Assembly (NCBI RefSeq): GCF_005222755.1
Contig: NZ_STGD01000004.1
Location: 248,001-312,000, forward strand
Source: Roseomonas sp. HF4
GTDB lineage: Bacteria > Pseudomonadota > Alphaproteobacteria > Acetobacterales > Acetobacteraceae
DNA: 64,000 bases
Reading direction: 5' to 3'
Made by a program: the position numbers and the translations under genes. The notes beneath the pieces are model-generated. The model worked only from the letters and a program-made list of their open reading frames with translations, had not been told where the DNA came from and ran no database searches. Below, piece after piece: positions 1-8,893 of the stretch; positions within the stretch are counted from its first letter, which is position 1; the number at the start of each line of letters is the position of its first letter.

Positions 1-86
1 AGCGCCGCCTATGTGGAGAGGTTACCGGAGAATTCGGGCGCCCGGAGACCTCATCCGCGCGCCCCCAACGTGTTTGGAGCCTCCTT

Positions 87-479
87 ATGGCGCGCGTCAC
101 CGTCGAAGACTGCATCGAGAAGATCCCGAACCGCTTCGAGCTCGTCCTGCTCGCCGCCCAGCGTGCGCGCAACATCAGCCGGGGCGAAGCGATCGAGGTC
201 GACCGCGACAACGACAAGAACCCCGTCGTCGCGCTGCGCGAGATCGCCGAGGAAAAGGTGGAACTCGCCGCGCTCGAGGGCGACCTCATCAAGTCGCTGA
301 GCCGCGCGCCGGAGCCCGAGCCGGCCGAGGAGGAGGTGATGGACATCATCGCCACCGACGAGAACATCTTCGGCATCATGGAAGTGCAGGAGGAACCCCT
401 GCCGGAATCCGCCGCCGAGGACCTCTCGCCCGACGACATCGAGGCCGCGATCGCCGCCGAACTGGCCGGCAAGCGCTAA
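87..479 (+). CDS. rpoZ: DNA-directed RNA polymerase omega subunit
   Basis: This 130-residue protein is the small omega subunit that helps assemble and stabilise RNA polymerase. The N-terminal half carries the omega fold signature MARVTVEDC followed by [14 protein letters not shown] and the basic/acidic stretch [16 protein letters not shown]. The C-terminal half (about 75-130) is an acidic tail typical of alphaproteobacterial omega. The ATG at 87 has GGAG about 9 nt upstream. It lies 13 nt before rsh. The rpoZ-rsh pairing is conserved in many Proteobacteria and places omega, which contributes to a ppGpp site in some polymerases, next to the ppGpp enzyme. Confidence 0.97.
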   Translation: MARVTVEDCIEKIPNRFELVLLAAQRARNISRGEAIEVDRDNDKNPVVALREIAEEKVELAALEGDLIKSLSRAPEPEPAEEEVMDIIATDENIFGIMEVQEEPLPESAAEDLSPDDIEAAIAAELAGKR

Positions 480-492
480 GGCGGCGCAGCGT

Positions 493-2772
493 ATGGGCCA
501 GGGCGCCGTCGGCACCCGACCAACCGGCCCCGTGCTGGCCCCCGAGGGGCTGCGCGCCGACGCGGCGCCGAGCCCTGGCGTCGAGCTGGCGCGCCAGGTC
601 CTCGCCTACGACCCGCGCGCCGACGGCGCATTGATCGAGGCGGCCTGGCGCCTCGCCGAGGAAGCCCACGCGCCCCAGAAGCGCGAGGACGGCCAGCCCT
701 ACATCGTCCATCCGCTGGCCGTGGCGCAGATCCTGGCCGGCTACAGGCTGGACGCCGCGACCGTCGCGACCGCCCTGCTGCACGACACGGTCGAGGACAC
801 CGGCGTCACGCTGGCCGAGATCGAGCGCCGCTTCGGCAAGGAGATCGCGCGCCTCGTGGACGGCGTCACCAAGCTGACGCGGCTCGAGATCCAGTCCGAG
901 CGCACCAAGCAGGCGGAAAACTTCCGCAAGCTCGTGCTGGCCATGAGCGAGGACATCCGCGTCCTCATCGTCAAGCTGGCCGACCGGCTGCACAACATGC
1001 GCACCCTGGGCGCGGTCGGGAAGCCCGAGAAGCGCCGCCGCACGGCGCGCGAGACGATCGAGATCTACGCCCCGCTCGCCGAGCGCATCGGCATGGACGC
1101 GCTCAAGACCGAGATCGAGACGCTGTCCTTCCGGGAGATGAACCCGGATGCGTGGCAGACCATCGCGGCCCGCCTGACCTACCTGCGCGGCCAGGGCGCC
1201 GACCTGATCGAGGAGATCGAGCACGACCTGCGCCGCGTGCTGCGCGAACAGGGCGTGGACGCGATCGAGGTGCTGGGGCGGGAGAAGTCGCCCTATTCCA
1301 TCTGGCTCAAGATGCAGCGCAAGAACGTGGCCTTCGAGCAGCTGTCGGACATCATGGCCTTCCGCGTCATCGTGAAGGACAAGGGCGACTGCTACGGCGC
1401 GCTTGGCGCCATCCATTCCGCCTATCGCGTGGTGCCCGGCCGCTTCAAGGACTGGATCAGCACGCCCAAGACCAACGGCTACCAGTCCCTGCACACGGGC
1501 GTGACGGTGCCCGAGCGGCGCAACGCCAAGATCGAGGTGCAGATCCGCACGCGCGACATGCACGACATCGCGGAATTCGGCGTCGCCGCGCACTGGATCT
1601 ACAAGCAGGGCGAGAGCATCGCCGGCAACCGCAAGCGCTACCCCTGGGTGCGCGACCTGCTCGAGATCCTGGAAAGCGCGGCCGACCCGCAGGATTTCCT
1701 CGACCACACCAAGCTCGAACTGCATCGCGACCAGGTCTTCTGCTTCACGCCGAAGGGCGACCTGATCGAATTGCCGCGCGGCGCGACCCCGGTCGACTTC
1801 GCCTACCAGGTGCATTCCCAGGTCGGCGACAACACGGTCGGCGCCAAGGTGAACGGCAAGATCGTGCCGCTGCGCCATGCGCTCGAGAACGGCGACCAGG
1901 TCGAGATCATCACCGCGCGCGGCGGCAGTCCGAACCCGGCCTGGGAACGCTTCGTCGTCACCGGCAAGGCGCGCGCGCGCATCCGCCGCTTCGTCCACGC
2001 CCGCCAGCGCGCGCAGCAGAAGGAAGACGGCCGCGCCGCCATCGCCAAGGTGTTCCGCGCCGCCGGGCTCGACTTCTCGGACAAGATCGCCGAACCGGCG
2101 GTCCGGGCGCTGAAGCAGCCGGACTTCGAGACGCTCTGCGTGGTGGTCGCGACCGGGCAGTTCTCTCCCCGCGACGTGCTGCACGCGGCCGTGCCGGAAC
2201 TTCGCGCGCCCGCGCGCACCGTGGACCAGATGCCGCTGGCGCGGCCGCGCGGGCGGCTCGGCGCGGGGCCGACGCTGACGCCCGGCAAGGCGGAACGCCC
2301 CTCGGCCGCACGGCGGGAAGCGGCGATGGGCGTCACCGGCCTCGTCGCCGGCATGGCGGTGCATTTCGCCGGTTGCTGCCACCCGCTGCCCGGCGACCGC
2401 ATCGTCGGCATCGTCACGACCGGCCGGGGCGTCACCATCCACAAGCACGACTGCCATGGGCTCGAAGCCTTCGCCGCGACGCCCGAGCGCTTCATCGACG
2501 TGGACTGGGAATACGACGACGGCGCGCGCGGCGCCCATGTCGGCCGGATCGAACTGACCGCCGAGAACAATGCCGGCGCGCTCGCGGGACTCACCACCGC
2601 GATCGCACGCCAGGAGGGCGCGGTGAACAGCCTGCGCATCCTGAACCGCGTGGGCGACTGGTGCGAGGTGCTGGTGGATGTGGAGGTGCGCGACACCGGC
2701 CACCTGGCCGCCATCCTGGCCGCGCTGCGCGCCTGCCCGGGCGTGACGCAGGTGGACAGGGCGCGCGGATGA
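493..2772 (+). CDS. rsh: Bifunctional (p)ppGpp synthetase/hydrolase, RelA/SpoT family
   Basis: A 759-residue long RSH enzyme that makes and degrades the alarmone (p)ppGpp. In order: an HD hydrolase domain with HD at 97-98 and ED at 101-102 (HDTVED motif, intact); the synthetase domain with the substrate loop around NGYQSLH at about 328-334; a TGS domain from about residue 413; a conserved zinc-finger-like segment with CC near 628-629 and a following HKHDC; and a C-terminal ACT domain from about 680. Both catalytic centres look intact, so this is probably the single bifunctional Rel of the cell. The ATG at 493 fits the short spacing from rpoZ; the first 35 residues are poorly conserved, so a later start is possible. 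Confidence 0.96.
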   Translation: MGQGAVGTRPTGPVLAPEGLRADAAPSPGVELARQVLAYDPRADGALIEAAWRLAEEAHAPQKREDGQPYIVHPLAVAQILAGYRLDAATVATALLHDTVEDTGVTLAEIERRFGKEIARLVDGVTKLTRLEIQSERTKQAENFRKLVLAMSEDIRVLIVKLADRLHNMRTLGAVGKPEKRRRTARETIEIYAPLAERIGMDALKTEIETLSFREMNPDAWQTIAARLTYLRGQGADLIEEIEHDLRRVLREQGVDAIEVLGREKSPYSIWLKMQRKNVAFEQLSDIMAFRVIVKDKGDCYGALGAIHSAYRVVPGRFKDWISTPKTNGYQSLHTGVTVPERRNAKIEVQIRTRDMHDIAEFGVAAHWIYKQGESIAGNRKRYPWVRDLLEILESAADPQDFLDHTKLELHRDQVFCFTPKGDLIELPRGATPVDFAYQVHSQVGDNTVGAKVNGKIVPLRHALENGDQVEIITARGGSPNPAWERFVVTGKARARIRRFVHARQRAQQKEDGRAAIAKVFRAAGLDFSDKIAEPAVRALKQPDFETLCVVVATGQFSPRDVLHAAVPELRAPARTVDQMPLARPRGRLGAGPTLTPGKAERPSAARREAAMGVTGLVAGMAVHFAGCCHPLPGDRIVGIVTTGRGVTIHKHDCHGLEAFAATPERFIDVDWEYDDGARGAHVGRIELTAENNAGALAGLTTAIARQEGAVNSLRILNRVGDWCEVLVDVEVRDTGHLAAILAALRACPGVTQVDRARG

Positions 2773-2790
2773 CGCCGGATGCCAGAAGGC

Positions 2791-2897
2791 CGGGGGAGGG
2801 GAACCTCCCCCGGTCCCCCTCCCTTCCTTGGCACCTGGCGCGCGCCGGGGGCGGCGCGCCCCGTTCTCCGACAGAAAAGGGAGGGGGTCCGGGGGAG
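2791..2897. repeat. Inverted-repeat element with two mutually exclusive stems in the rsh-acpS gap
   Basis: The 151 nt between rsh and acpS hold a G/C-tract palindrome. A perfect 9-bp hairpin with loop GGAA spans 2791-2812. The 3' arm of that hairpin is also part of 2805-2825, which pairs with 2877-2897 over 20 of 21 positions (single mismatch T/A) across a loop of about 51 nt. The two stems share bases, so only one can form at a time. No T tract follows. It could be an attenuator or RNA-stability element, or simply a dispersed intergenic repeat. Confidence 0.7.
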
Positions 2898-2923
2898 TTC
2901 ACTCCCACGGCCTTCCGCTGCCC

Positions 2924-3331
2924 ATGATCATCGGCATCGGCTCCGACGTGCTCGACATCCGCCGCCTCGAGAAGACGATCGAGCGCCACGGCGACCGCTT
3001 CCTCGAGCGCATCTTCACCCCGCTCGAGCGCGCCAAGGCCGAGCGCCGGACGGAGCGCATCCGCGCCGCCACCTATGCCAAGCGCTTCGCGGCCAAGGAG
3101 GCGGCTTCGAAGGCGCTCGGCACCGGCTTCCGGGCCGGGGTGTTCTGGCGCGACCTCGGCGTGGTCAACCTGCCGTCCGGCCAGCCGACGCTCCGCATGA
3201 CGGGCGGTGCGGCCGTGCGGCTCGCGGCCATCACGCCGCCCGGCCACCGGGCCGAGATCGCGCTGACCATGACCGACGAATTCCCCTATGCGCAGGCGAT
3301 GGTCGTCATCACCGCCGTCCCGCTTCCTTGA
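2924..3331 (+). CDS. acpS: Holo-[acyl-carrier-protein] synthase
   Basis: AcpS transfers phosphopantetheine from CoA to acyl carrier protein. The 135-residue length is usual for the family. The N-terminal [16 protein letters not shown] contains the Mg-binding Asp, and [18 protein letters not shown] carries the second conserved Glu and Lys. The ATG at 2924 is chosen because the protein must start at MIIGIGSD; the open frame continues upstream through the palindromic repeat, which is not protein-like. No clear Shine-Dalgarno precedes it. It sits in the classical acpS-lepB-rnc-era-recO order, but pdxJ, often found just before acpS, is absent. Confidence 0.95.
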   Translation: MIIGIGSDVLDIRRLEKTIERHGDRFLERIFTPLERAKAERRTERIRAATYAKRFAAKEAASKALGTGFRAGVFWRDLGVVNLPSGQPTLRMTGGAAVRLAAITPPGHRAEIALTMTDEFPYAQAMVVITAVPLP

Positions 3332-3416
3332 CAGCGCCGCCCCGCGCTGGTTTCCCTGCCGCGCCCGCGCCACCCGGCCGGCGCGGAACCCCCTGACCAG
3401 GCCGTCGAAGCACCCC

Positions 3417-4169
3417 ATGCCCAAGAAGAATTCCGGCGGCTGGCTGGAGAGCATCAAGACGATCCTCTATGCGGCGCTGATCGCGATCGGCATCCGCACC
3501 GTCGCCTTCGAGCCCTTCAACATCCCCTCGGGCTCCATGATCCCGTCGCTGCTGGTCGGCGACTACCTGTTCGTCTCGAAGTATTCCTACGGTTATTCGC
3601 GGCATTCGATGCCGTTCAGCCCGAACCTGTTCGACGGCCGCATCTTCGGCCGCCTGCCGGAACGCGGCGACGTCGCCGTGTTCAAGCTGCCGCGCGATGG
3701 TTCCACGGACTACATCAAGCGCATCGTCGGCTTGCCGGGCGACCGCATCCAGGTCCGGGCGGGGATCCTGCACATCAACGGGCAGGCCGTGGCCCGCGAG
3801 CTCATGGGCCCCTTCACGGTCGAGGGGGACGGGCCGCGCATCACCGTCCGGCGCTTCCGCGAGACGCTGCCCGGCACCGACGGCCGCCGCGGCGTGACGC
3901 ATGAGATCCTGGAGGCGACCGACGACGGCGTCTTCGACAACACGATCGAGTTCCGGGTGCCGGAAGGCCATGTCTTCGCCATGGGCGACAACCGCGACAA
4001 CAGCCTGGACAGCCGGGCGCAGGATGCGGTCGGCTTCATCCCGATCGAGAACCTGGTCGGGCGCGCGGAGTTCATCTTCTTCTCGGTCGACGGCTCCGCT
4101 GCCTGGTGGGAGGTGTGGGGATGGCCCTTCGCGATTCGCTGGAGCCGGCTGTTCTCCGCGGTCCGATGA
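3417..4169 (+). CDS. lepB: Signal peptidase I
   Basis: A 250-residue inner-membrane peptidase that cleaves Sec and Tat signal peptides. One N-terminal membrane segment (about 13-30) is followed by the catalytic Ser40 in PSGSMIPSL and the general-base Lys101 in DYIKRIVGLPGD. The C-terminal box GDNRDNSLDSR is intact. ATG 3417 (MPKKNSGG) is preferred over an upstream in-frame extension because the extension is Arg/Pro-rich and unlike the family. The stop overlaps the rnc start by 4 nt. Confidence 0.96.
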   Translation: MPKKNSGGWLESIKTILYAALIAIGIRTVAFEPFNIPSGSMIPSLLVGDYLFVSKYSYGYSRHSMPFSPNLFDGRIFGRLPERGDVAVFKLPRDGSTDYIKRIVGLPGDRIQVRAGILHINGQAVARELMGPFTVEGDGPRITVRRFRETLPGTDGRRGVTHEILEATDDGVFDNTIEFRVPEGHVFAMGDNRDNSLDSRAQDAVGFIPIENLVGRAEFIFFSVDGSAAWWEVWGWPFAIRWSRLFSAVR

Positions 4170-4834
4170 GCGGGATCGAGGATCGCCTCGGCCACCGCTT
4201 CGCCGACCCCGAGCTGCTGGCGCATGCCCTGACCCACCGCAGCGCCGCCGATGCGCGCGGCGGGCAGCTCGATTCGAATGAAAGGCTGGAGTTTCTCGGC
4301 GACCGCGTGCTCGGCCTGCTGATGGCCGAATGGCTGACCGAACGCTACCCGGAGGAACGCGAGGGCAACCTGACGCGCCGCCTCTCGGCGCTCGTGGCCT
4401 GGGAGACGCTGGCGCGGCTGGGGGAGGGGATCGGCCTCGGCGAGGCGATCCGCATTCCGCCCGGGGAGGAGCGCGCCGGGCTGCGCGCCCGCCAGACCGT
4501 GACGGCCGATGCGCTGGAGGCTCTGCTCGGCGCCATCTATCGCGACGGCGGGCTCGATGCGGCGCGGGCGGTGGTGCGGCGGCACTGGGCGCCGCTGCTG
4601 GATGCCGCGCCGAAGCCGCCGGTTTCGCCCAAGAACCGGTTGCAGGAATACACGCTCGGCCGGGGGCTCGGCCTGCCGGAATACCGGCTGGTCTCGGCCG
4701 CCGGGCCGTCGCATGCCCCCTTCTTCGTGGTCGCGGTCAGCGCCGCGGGGCGGGAGGCGGAAGGCGCGGGCGACACCAAGCGCGCGGCGGAACTCGCCGC
4801 CGCCGAGGCCTGGCTCACGGGGATCGAACCATGA
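4166..4834 (+). CDS. rnc: Ribonuclease III
   Basis: Double-strand-specific endoribonuclease for rRNA and mRNA processing. The 222 residues show the RNase III signature NERLEFLGDRVL at 38-49 with the catalytic Asp, the second acidic cluster in DALEALLGAIYRDGG, and a C-terminal dsRNA-binding domain from about 150 (NRLQEYTLGRGLGLPEYR). The ATG at 4166 overlaps the lepB stop (ATGA). The next gene, era, begins on its own stop in the same way, so lepB-rnc-era-recO is probably translationally coupled. Confidence 0.96.
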   Translation: MSGIEDRLGHRFADPELLAHALTHRSAADARGGQLDSNERLEFLGDRVLGLLMAEWLTERYPEEREGNLTRRLSALVAWETLARLGEGIGLGEAIRIPPGEERAGLRARQTVTADALEALLGAIYRDGGLDAARAVVRRHWAPLLDAAPKPPVSPKNRLQEYTLGRGLGLPEYRLVSAAGPSHAPFFVVAVSAAGREAEGAGDTKRAAELAAAEAWLTGIEP

Positions 4835-5721
4835 CGCGCTGCGGCCTCGTCGCCATCGTGGGCGCGCCCAATGCGGGCAAGTCCACCCTCGTGAACCGCC
4901 TGGCCGGCACCAAGGTCACCATCGTCTCGCCCAAGCCGCAGACCACGCGCTTCCGCATCCGCGCCGTGGTGATGCACGAGGGCAGCCAGATCATCCTGGT
5001 GGACACGCCCGGCATCTTCGCGCCGCGCCGGCGGCTCGACCGCGCCATGGTCGCCGCCGCCTGGGGCGGCGCGCAGGATGCCGACATCGCGCTGCTGGTG
5101 GTGGATGCGCGTGCCGGGCTGACCGACGCGGTGCGCCGCATCGCCGAGGGCCTGGCGAAGTCGCGCGTCCCCGCCTGGCTCGCGCTCAACAAGACAGACC
5201 TGATTCCGGCGCAGCGCCTGCTGCCCCTGACCGCGGAGCTGAACGCCATCCTGCCCTTCGCCGAGACCTTCATGATCTCGGCCGAGAAGGGGGACGGGCT
5301 CGACCGCCTGGCCGACCTGCTGGCGCGGGCGATGCCGCCCGGCCCCTACCTGTTCCCCGAGGACGAGCTGACGGACCTGCCGAACCGCATGCTCGCCGCC
5401 GAGATCGTGCGCGAGCAGATCCTGCGCCAGACGCACCAGGAGGTGCCGCACCACGCCTCGGTCGAGACCGAGCAATGGACCGAGAACGACGACGGCTCGG
5501 TGCGCGTGGACTGCACGATCTACGTCTCCCGCAAGACGCAGAAGGCGATCCTGATCGGGGAGAAGGGCAGCCGAATCCGCACCATCGGGCAATCGGCGCG
5601 GATCGAGCTCACGAAGCTGCTGGAACGCCCGGTGCACCTGTTCCTCAACGTGAAGGAACGGGAGGGCTGGGACGAGGAACGCGCGCGCATCCGCGCGATC
5701 GGGCTGGACGACGCGGGATGA
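4831..5721 (+). CDS. era: GTPase Era
   Basis: Era is an essential GTPase that binds the 3' end of 16S rRNA during 30S maturation. The 296-residue protein starts MTRCGLVAIVG, has the Walker A/G1 motif GAPNAGKST at about 11-19, DTPG (G3) and NKTD (G4). A C-terminal KH RNA-binding domain contains the GEKGSRIRTIG loop. ATG 4831 overlaps the rnc stop. The neighbouring rnc and era products act on the same rRNA precursors. Confidence 0.97.
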   Translation: MTRCGLVAIVGAPNAGKSTLVNRLAGTKVTIVSPKPQTTRFRIRAVVMHEGSQIILVDTPGIFAPRRRLDRAMVAAAWGGAQDADIALLVVDARAGLTDAVRRIAEGLAKSRVPAWLALNKTDLIPAQRLLPLTAELNAILPFAETFMISAEKGDGLDRLADLLARAMPPGPYLFPEDELTDLPNRMLAAEIVREQILRQTHQEVPHHASVETEQWTENDDGSVRVDCTIYVSRKTQKAILIGEKGSRIRTIGQSARIELTKLLERPVHLFLNVKEREGWDEERARIRAIGLDDAG

Positions 5722-6461
5722 GCGTGGAGTGGACCGCCCCGGCCGTGGTGCTGGAGGTCCGCCCGCATGGCGAAGGCGGCGCCGTCGTCTCGCTGCTCAC
5801 CGAGGAACACGGCCGCCACGCCGGCCTCGCCAAGGGCGGTGCGTCGCGTGCCCAGGCGGGGCTCTGGCTTCCGGGCAACCTCATCGAGGCGCGCTGGATC
5901 GCCCGCCTGCCCGACCAGCTCGGCGCGTTGAGCGGGGAGATGGTCCACCCCGCCGCGGCCCTGGCCATGGAGGACCCGCTGGCGCTGGCCGTGCTGTCCT
6001 CGGCCTGCGCCATCGCGGCCGATGCGCTGCCGGAACGCGAGCCCCATCCCCGTGCCTTCCACGCCCTGGTGTCGCTCATCGGGCATCTGGCCGGCGGTGC
6101 CGAGGGCGTGCTCGCCGACTATGTGCGGTGGGAGGCCCTGGTGCTGACCGAACTGGGCTATGGGCTCAATCTCGAATCCTGCGCGGTCACCGGTGTGACC
6201 GAAGGCCTCACCCATGTCTCCCCGCGCACCGGGCGTGCCGTCAGCGCCGGCGCCGCCGCGCCCTTCACCGGCCGCCTGCTGCCCCTGCCGGCCTTCCTGC
6301 GGGATGGCGAGAACCCCGGCGACGCCGCCGCCTGGGATGCCGGGCTCCGCCTGACCGGCCATTTCCTGGAACGCGACGCCTTCGGCGCCCGCCATCGCCC
6401 GGTGCCCGAGGCGCGGCATCGGCTGGCGGACCGGGTGGCGGTGCTGGCGGCATCGGTGTAA
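5718..6461 (+). CDS. recO: DNA repair protein RecO
   Basis: RecO loads RecA on SSB-coated single-stranded DNA with RecR. The 247-residue protein has an N-terminal OB-fold (VEWTAPAVVLEVRPHGEGGAV) and a helical C-terminal domain with the alphaproteobacterial signature CAVTG...VSPRTGRAVS. The zinc-binding cysteines of some RecO proteins are not conserved, which is common in this class. The start overlaps the era stop (ATGA). Confidence 0.93.
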   Translation: MSVEWTAPAVVLEVRPHGEGGAVVSLLTEEHGRHAGLAKGGASRAQAGLWLPGNLIEARWIARLPDQLGALSGEMVHPAAALAMEDPLALAVLSSACAIAADALPEREPHPRAFHALVSLIGHLAGGAEGVLADYVRWEALVLTELGYGLNLESCAVTGVTEGLTHVSPRTGRAVSAGAAAPFTGRLLPLPAFLRDGENPGDAAAWDAGLRLTGHFLERDAFGARHRPVPEARHRLADRVAVLAASV

Positions 6462-6497
6462 GCCCGCGCCCACGAGAACGAAGCGCGAATCACCCCC

Positions 6498-8732
6498 ATG
6501 CCCGACGACATCAAGACCCCGATCGACGACGGCGGCGCGACGCGCGAGACGCGGCTCGCGGATGCGCTGTCGGAACGCTACCTGGCCTACGCGCTCTCCA
6601 CCATCACGGCACGGTCCCTGCCGGATGTGCGCGACGGCCTGAAGCCCGTCCATCGACGCCTGCTCTGGGCGATGCACCAGCTGCGCCTCGACCCCGCCGC
6701 CGGGTTCAAGAAATGCGCCCGCATCGTCGGCGACGTCATGGGCAAGTACCATCCGCATGGCGACAGCAGCATCTACGAGGCGCTGGTTCGCCAGGCGCAG
6801 GACTTCGCCGCGCGCTACCCGCTGGTCGAGGGCCAGGGGAACTTCGGCAACATTGACGGCGATAACGCCGCGGCCATGCGCTACACGGAAGCGCGCCTGA
6901 CCGAGGTCGCGCAGGCGATGCTGGATGGCATCGAGGAGAACGCCGTCGATTTCCGCGCCACCTACGATGGCGAGGAACGCGAGCCCATCGTCCTGCCCGC
7001 CGCCTTCCCGAACCTGCTGGCGAACGGCGCGGCCGGCATCGCGGTCGGCATGGCGACCTCCATCCCGCCGCACAATGCGGGCGAACTCTGCGCCGCCGCG
7101 CTGGAACTCGTGCGCAACCCGTCCGCCACCACGGCGGACCTCCTGCGCCACATCCCCGGCCCCGACTTCCCGACCGGCGGCGTCCTGGTCGAACCCGCCG
7201 ACGCCATCCGCGAGGCCTACGAGACCGGCCGCGGCGGCTTCCGCGTGCGCGCGCGCTGGGAGCGTGAGGCGCTCAAGAACGGCACCTGGCAGATCGTTGT
7301 CACCGAGATCCCCTACCAGGTCCAGAAGGCGCGGCTGATCGAGCAGATCGCGCAGCTTCTCGAGGAGAAGAAGCTCCCGCTGCTGGGCGACGTGCGCGAC
7401 GAGAGCACCGACGTTGTCCGCCTGGTGCTGGAGCCCAAATCCCGCACGGTCGAGCCCGCCGTGCTCATGGAGACGATGTTCCGCGCCACCGCGCTGGAAT
7501 CCCGCTTCCCGCTCAACATGAACGTGCTGGACGCCGAGCGCACGCCGCGCGTGATGGGGCTGCGCGACGTGCTGCGCGCCTGGCTCGACCACCGCCACGT
7601 GGTGCTGGTGCGCCGCACGGAACACCGCCTGGCGGCGATCGCGCGGCGCCTCGAAATCCTCGACGGGTACCTCATCGCCTACCTCAATCTCGACGAGGTG
7701 ATCCGTATCATCCGCAGCGAGGACGAGCCGAAGCCGGTGCTGATGGCGGCCTTCTCGCTGACCGACCTGCAGGCGGACAGCATCCTCAACATGCGCCTGC
7801 GCTCGCTCCGCCGGCTCGAGGAGATGGAGATCCGCAAGGAGCACAAGAAGCTCAGCGCGGAGCAGAAGAAGCTGCAGGGCCTGCTCGGCTCCGACCGCAG
7901 GCGCTGGGACGCGATCGCCGACGAGATCGAGGCGACGCGCGCGAAGTTCGGTGACGGCGCGCTGGGCCGCCGCCGCACCGAGACCGGCCGCCTGCTGCCC
8001 GCCGTGCTGGTCGACGAGACCGCCTTCGTCGAGCGCGAGCCCATCACCGTCATCCTGTCGGAGAAAGGCTGGATCCGCGCGCAGAAGGGCCACATCCCGC
8101 TCGAGGCCGAGATCCGCTTCAAGGAAGGCGACAGCCTGCTGGTCGCACTCCATGCCGAGACCACGGACCGCATCGTCGTCTTCGCGACCAACGGCCGCGC
8201 CTACACGCTCAAGGCCGATGTCCTGCCGCGCGGCCGGGGCGACGGCCAGCCGGTGCGGCTGATGGTGGACCTGACGAACGAAGATGCGGTCGTCGCGATG
8301 TTCGTCCACCGCGACGCCGCGCGCTTCCTGGTCGCGGCCTCCGACGGCAAGGGCTTCATCGTGAAGGGCGAGGATCTGCTGGCCGAGAAGCGCACGGGCA
8401 AGCAGGTGCTGAACCTCGAGCCGCCGGTCGAGGCCGCGCTCTGCGTGCTCGCCGATGGCGACAGCGTCGCCGTGATCGGTGAGAACCGGAAGCTGCTGGT
8501 CTTCCCCATCGAGCAGGTGCCCGAGATGACGCGCGGCCGCGGCGTGCAGCTGCAGGCCTACCGCGACGGCGGGCTGTCGGACGCCAAGGTGTTCACCCGC
8601 GCGGACGGGCTGACCTGGACGCTTGGCGGGCGGACGCGCACCGAGACGGATCTTCGCCCTTGGCTCGGCAACCGGGCGGGGGCAGGGAAGGCTCCGCCGA
8701 ACGGGTTCCCGCGGGGGAACCGCTTCGAGTAA
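6498..8732 (+). CDS. parC: DNA topoisomerase IV subunit A
   Basis: Breakage-reunion subunit of topoisomerase IV, which decatenates daughter chromosomes; it needs ParE, not seen here. The 744 residues contain the catalytic Tyr129 ([10 protein letters not shown]) and a quinolone-resistance region [13 protein letters not shown] with Ser90 and Glu94, the wild-type residues at the positions of E. coli Ser80 and Glu84. Length and the shortened C-terminal beta-pinwheel fit ParC better than GyrA. It follows recO after 36 nt. A 7-bp hairpin (8704-8710 with 8715-8721) lies inside the last codons and may help termination. Confidence 0.95.
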   Translation: MPDDIKTPIDDGGATRETRLADALSERYLAYALSTITARSLPDVRDGLKPVHRRLLWAMHQLRLDPAAGFKKCARIVGDVMGKYHPHGDSSIYEALVRQAQDFAARYPLVEGQGNFGNIDGDNAAAMRYTEARLTEVAQAMLDGIEENAVDFRATYDGEEREPIVLPAAFPNLLANGAAGIAVGMATSIPPHNAGELCAAALELVRNPSATTADLLRHIPGPDFPTGGVLVEPADAIREAYETGRGGFRVRARWEREALKNGTWQIVVTEIPYQVQKARLIEQIAQLLEEKKLPLLGDVRDESTDVVRLVLEPKSRTVEPAVLMETMFRATALESRFPLNMNVLDAERTPRVMGLRDVLRAWLDHRHVVLVRRTEHRLAAIARRLEILDGYLIAYLNLDEVIRIIRSEDEPKPVLMAAFSLTDLQADSILNMRLRSLRRLEEMEIRKEHKKLSAEQKKLQGLLGSDRRRWDAIADEIEATRAKFGDGALGRRRTETGRLLPAVLVDETAFVEREPITVILSEKGWIRAQKGHIPLEAEIRFKEGDSLLVALHAETTDRIVVFATNGRAYTLKADVLPRGRGDGQPVRLMVDLTNEDAVVAMFVHRDAARFLVAASDGKGFIVKGEDLLAEKRTGKQVLNLEPPVEAALCVLADGDSVAVIGENRKLLVFPIEQVPEMTRGRGVQLQAYRDGGLSDAKVFTRADGLTWTLGGRTRTETDLRPWLGNRAGAGKAPPNGFPRGNRFE

Positions 8733-8893
8733 GGCGCGATCCGCGGCGCGTGTGTCGCGAAAGGCCGGCGGCGCAACGATGTGCGCGGTGCGCCGCCGTG
8801 CCGCAGGAATGGATAAGAATTCCGTCGATCGGTCACGGCACCCGGCCGGGTGGTAGTGTCCCGGACCTCGAGTCGAGATCCCTGGACGGCACG

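Noticed and set aside
376-2703. Long minus-strand open frame opposite rsh
   Set aside because: Arg/Asp/His-rich shadow of a strongly conserved gene; high GC keeps antisense frames open.
8704-8721. GGTTCCC/GGGAACC hairpin as the parC terminator
   Set aside because: Lies inside the coding end with no T tract; mentioned with parC but not listed as a separate terminator.
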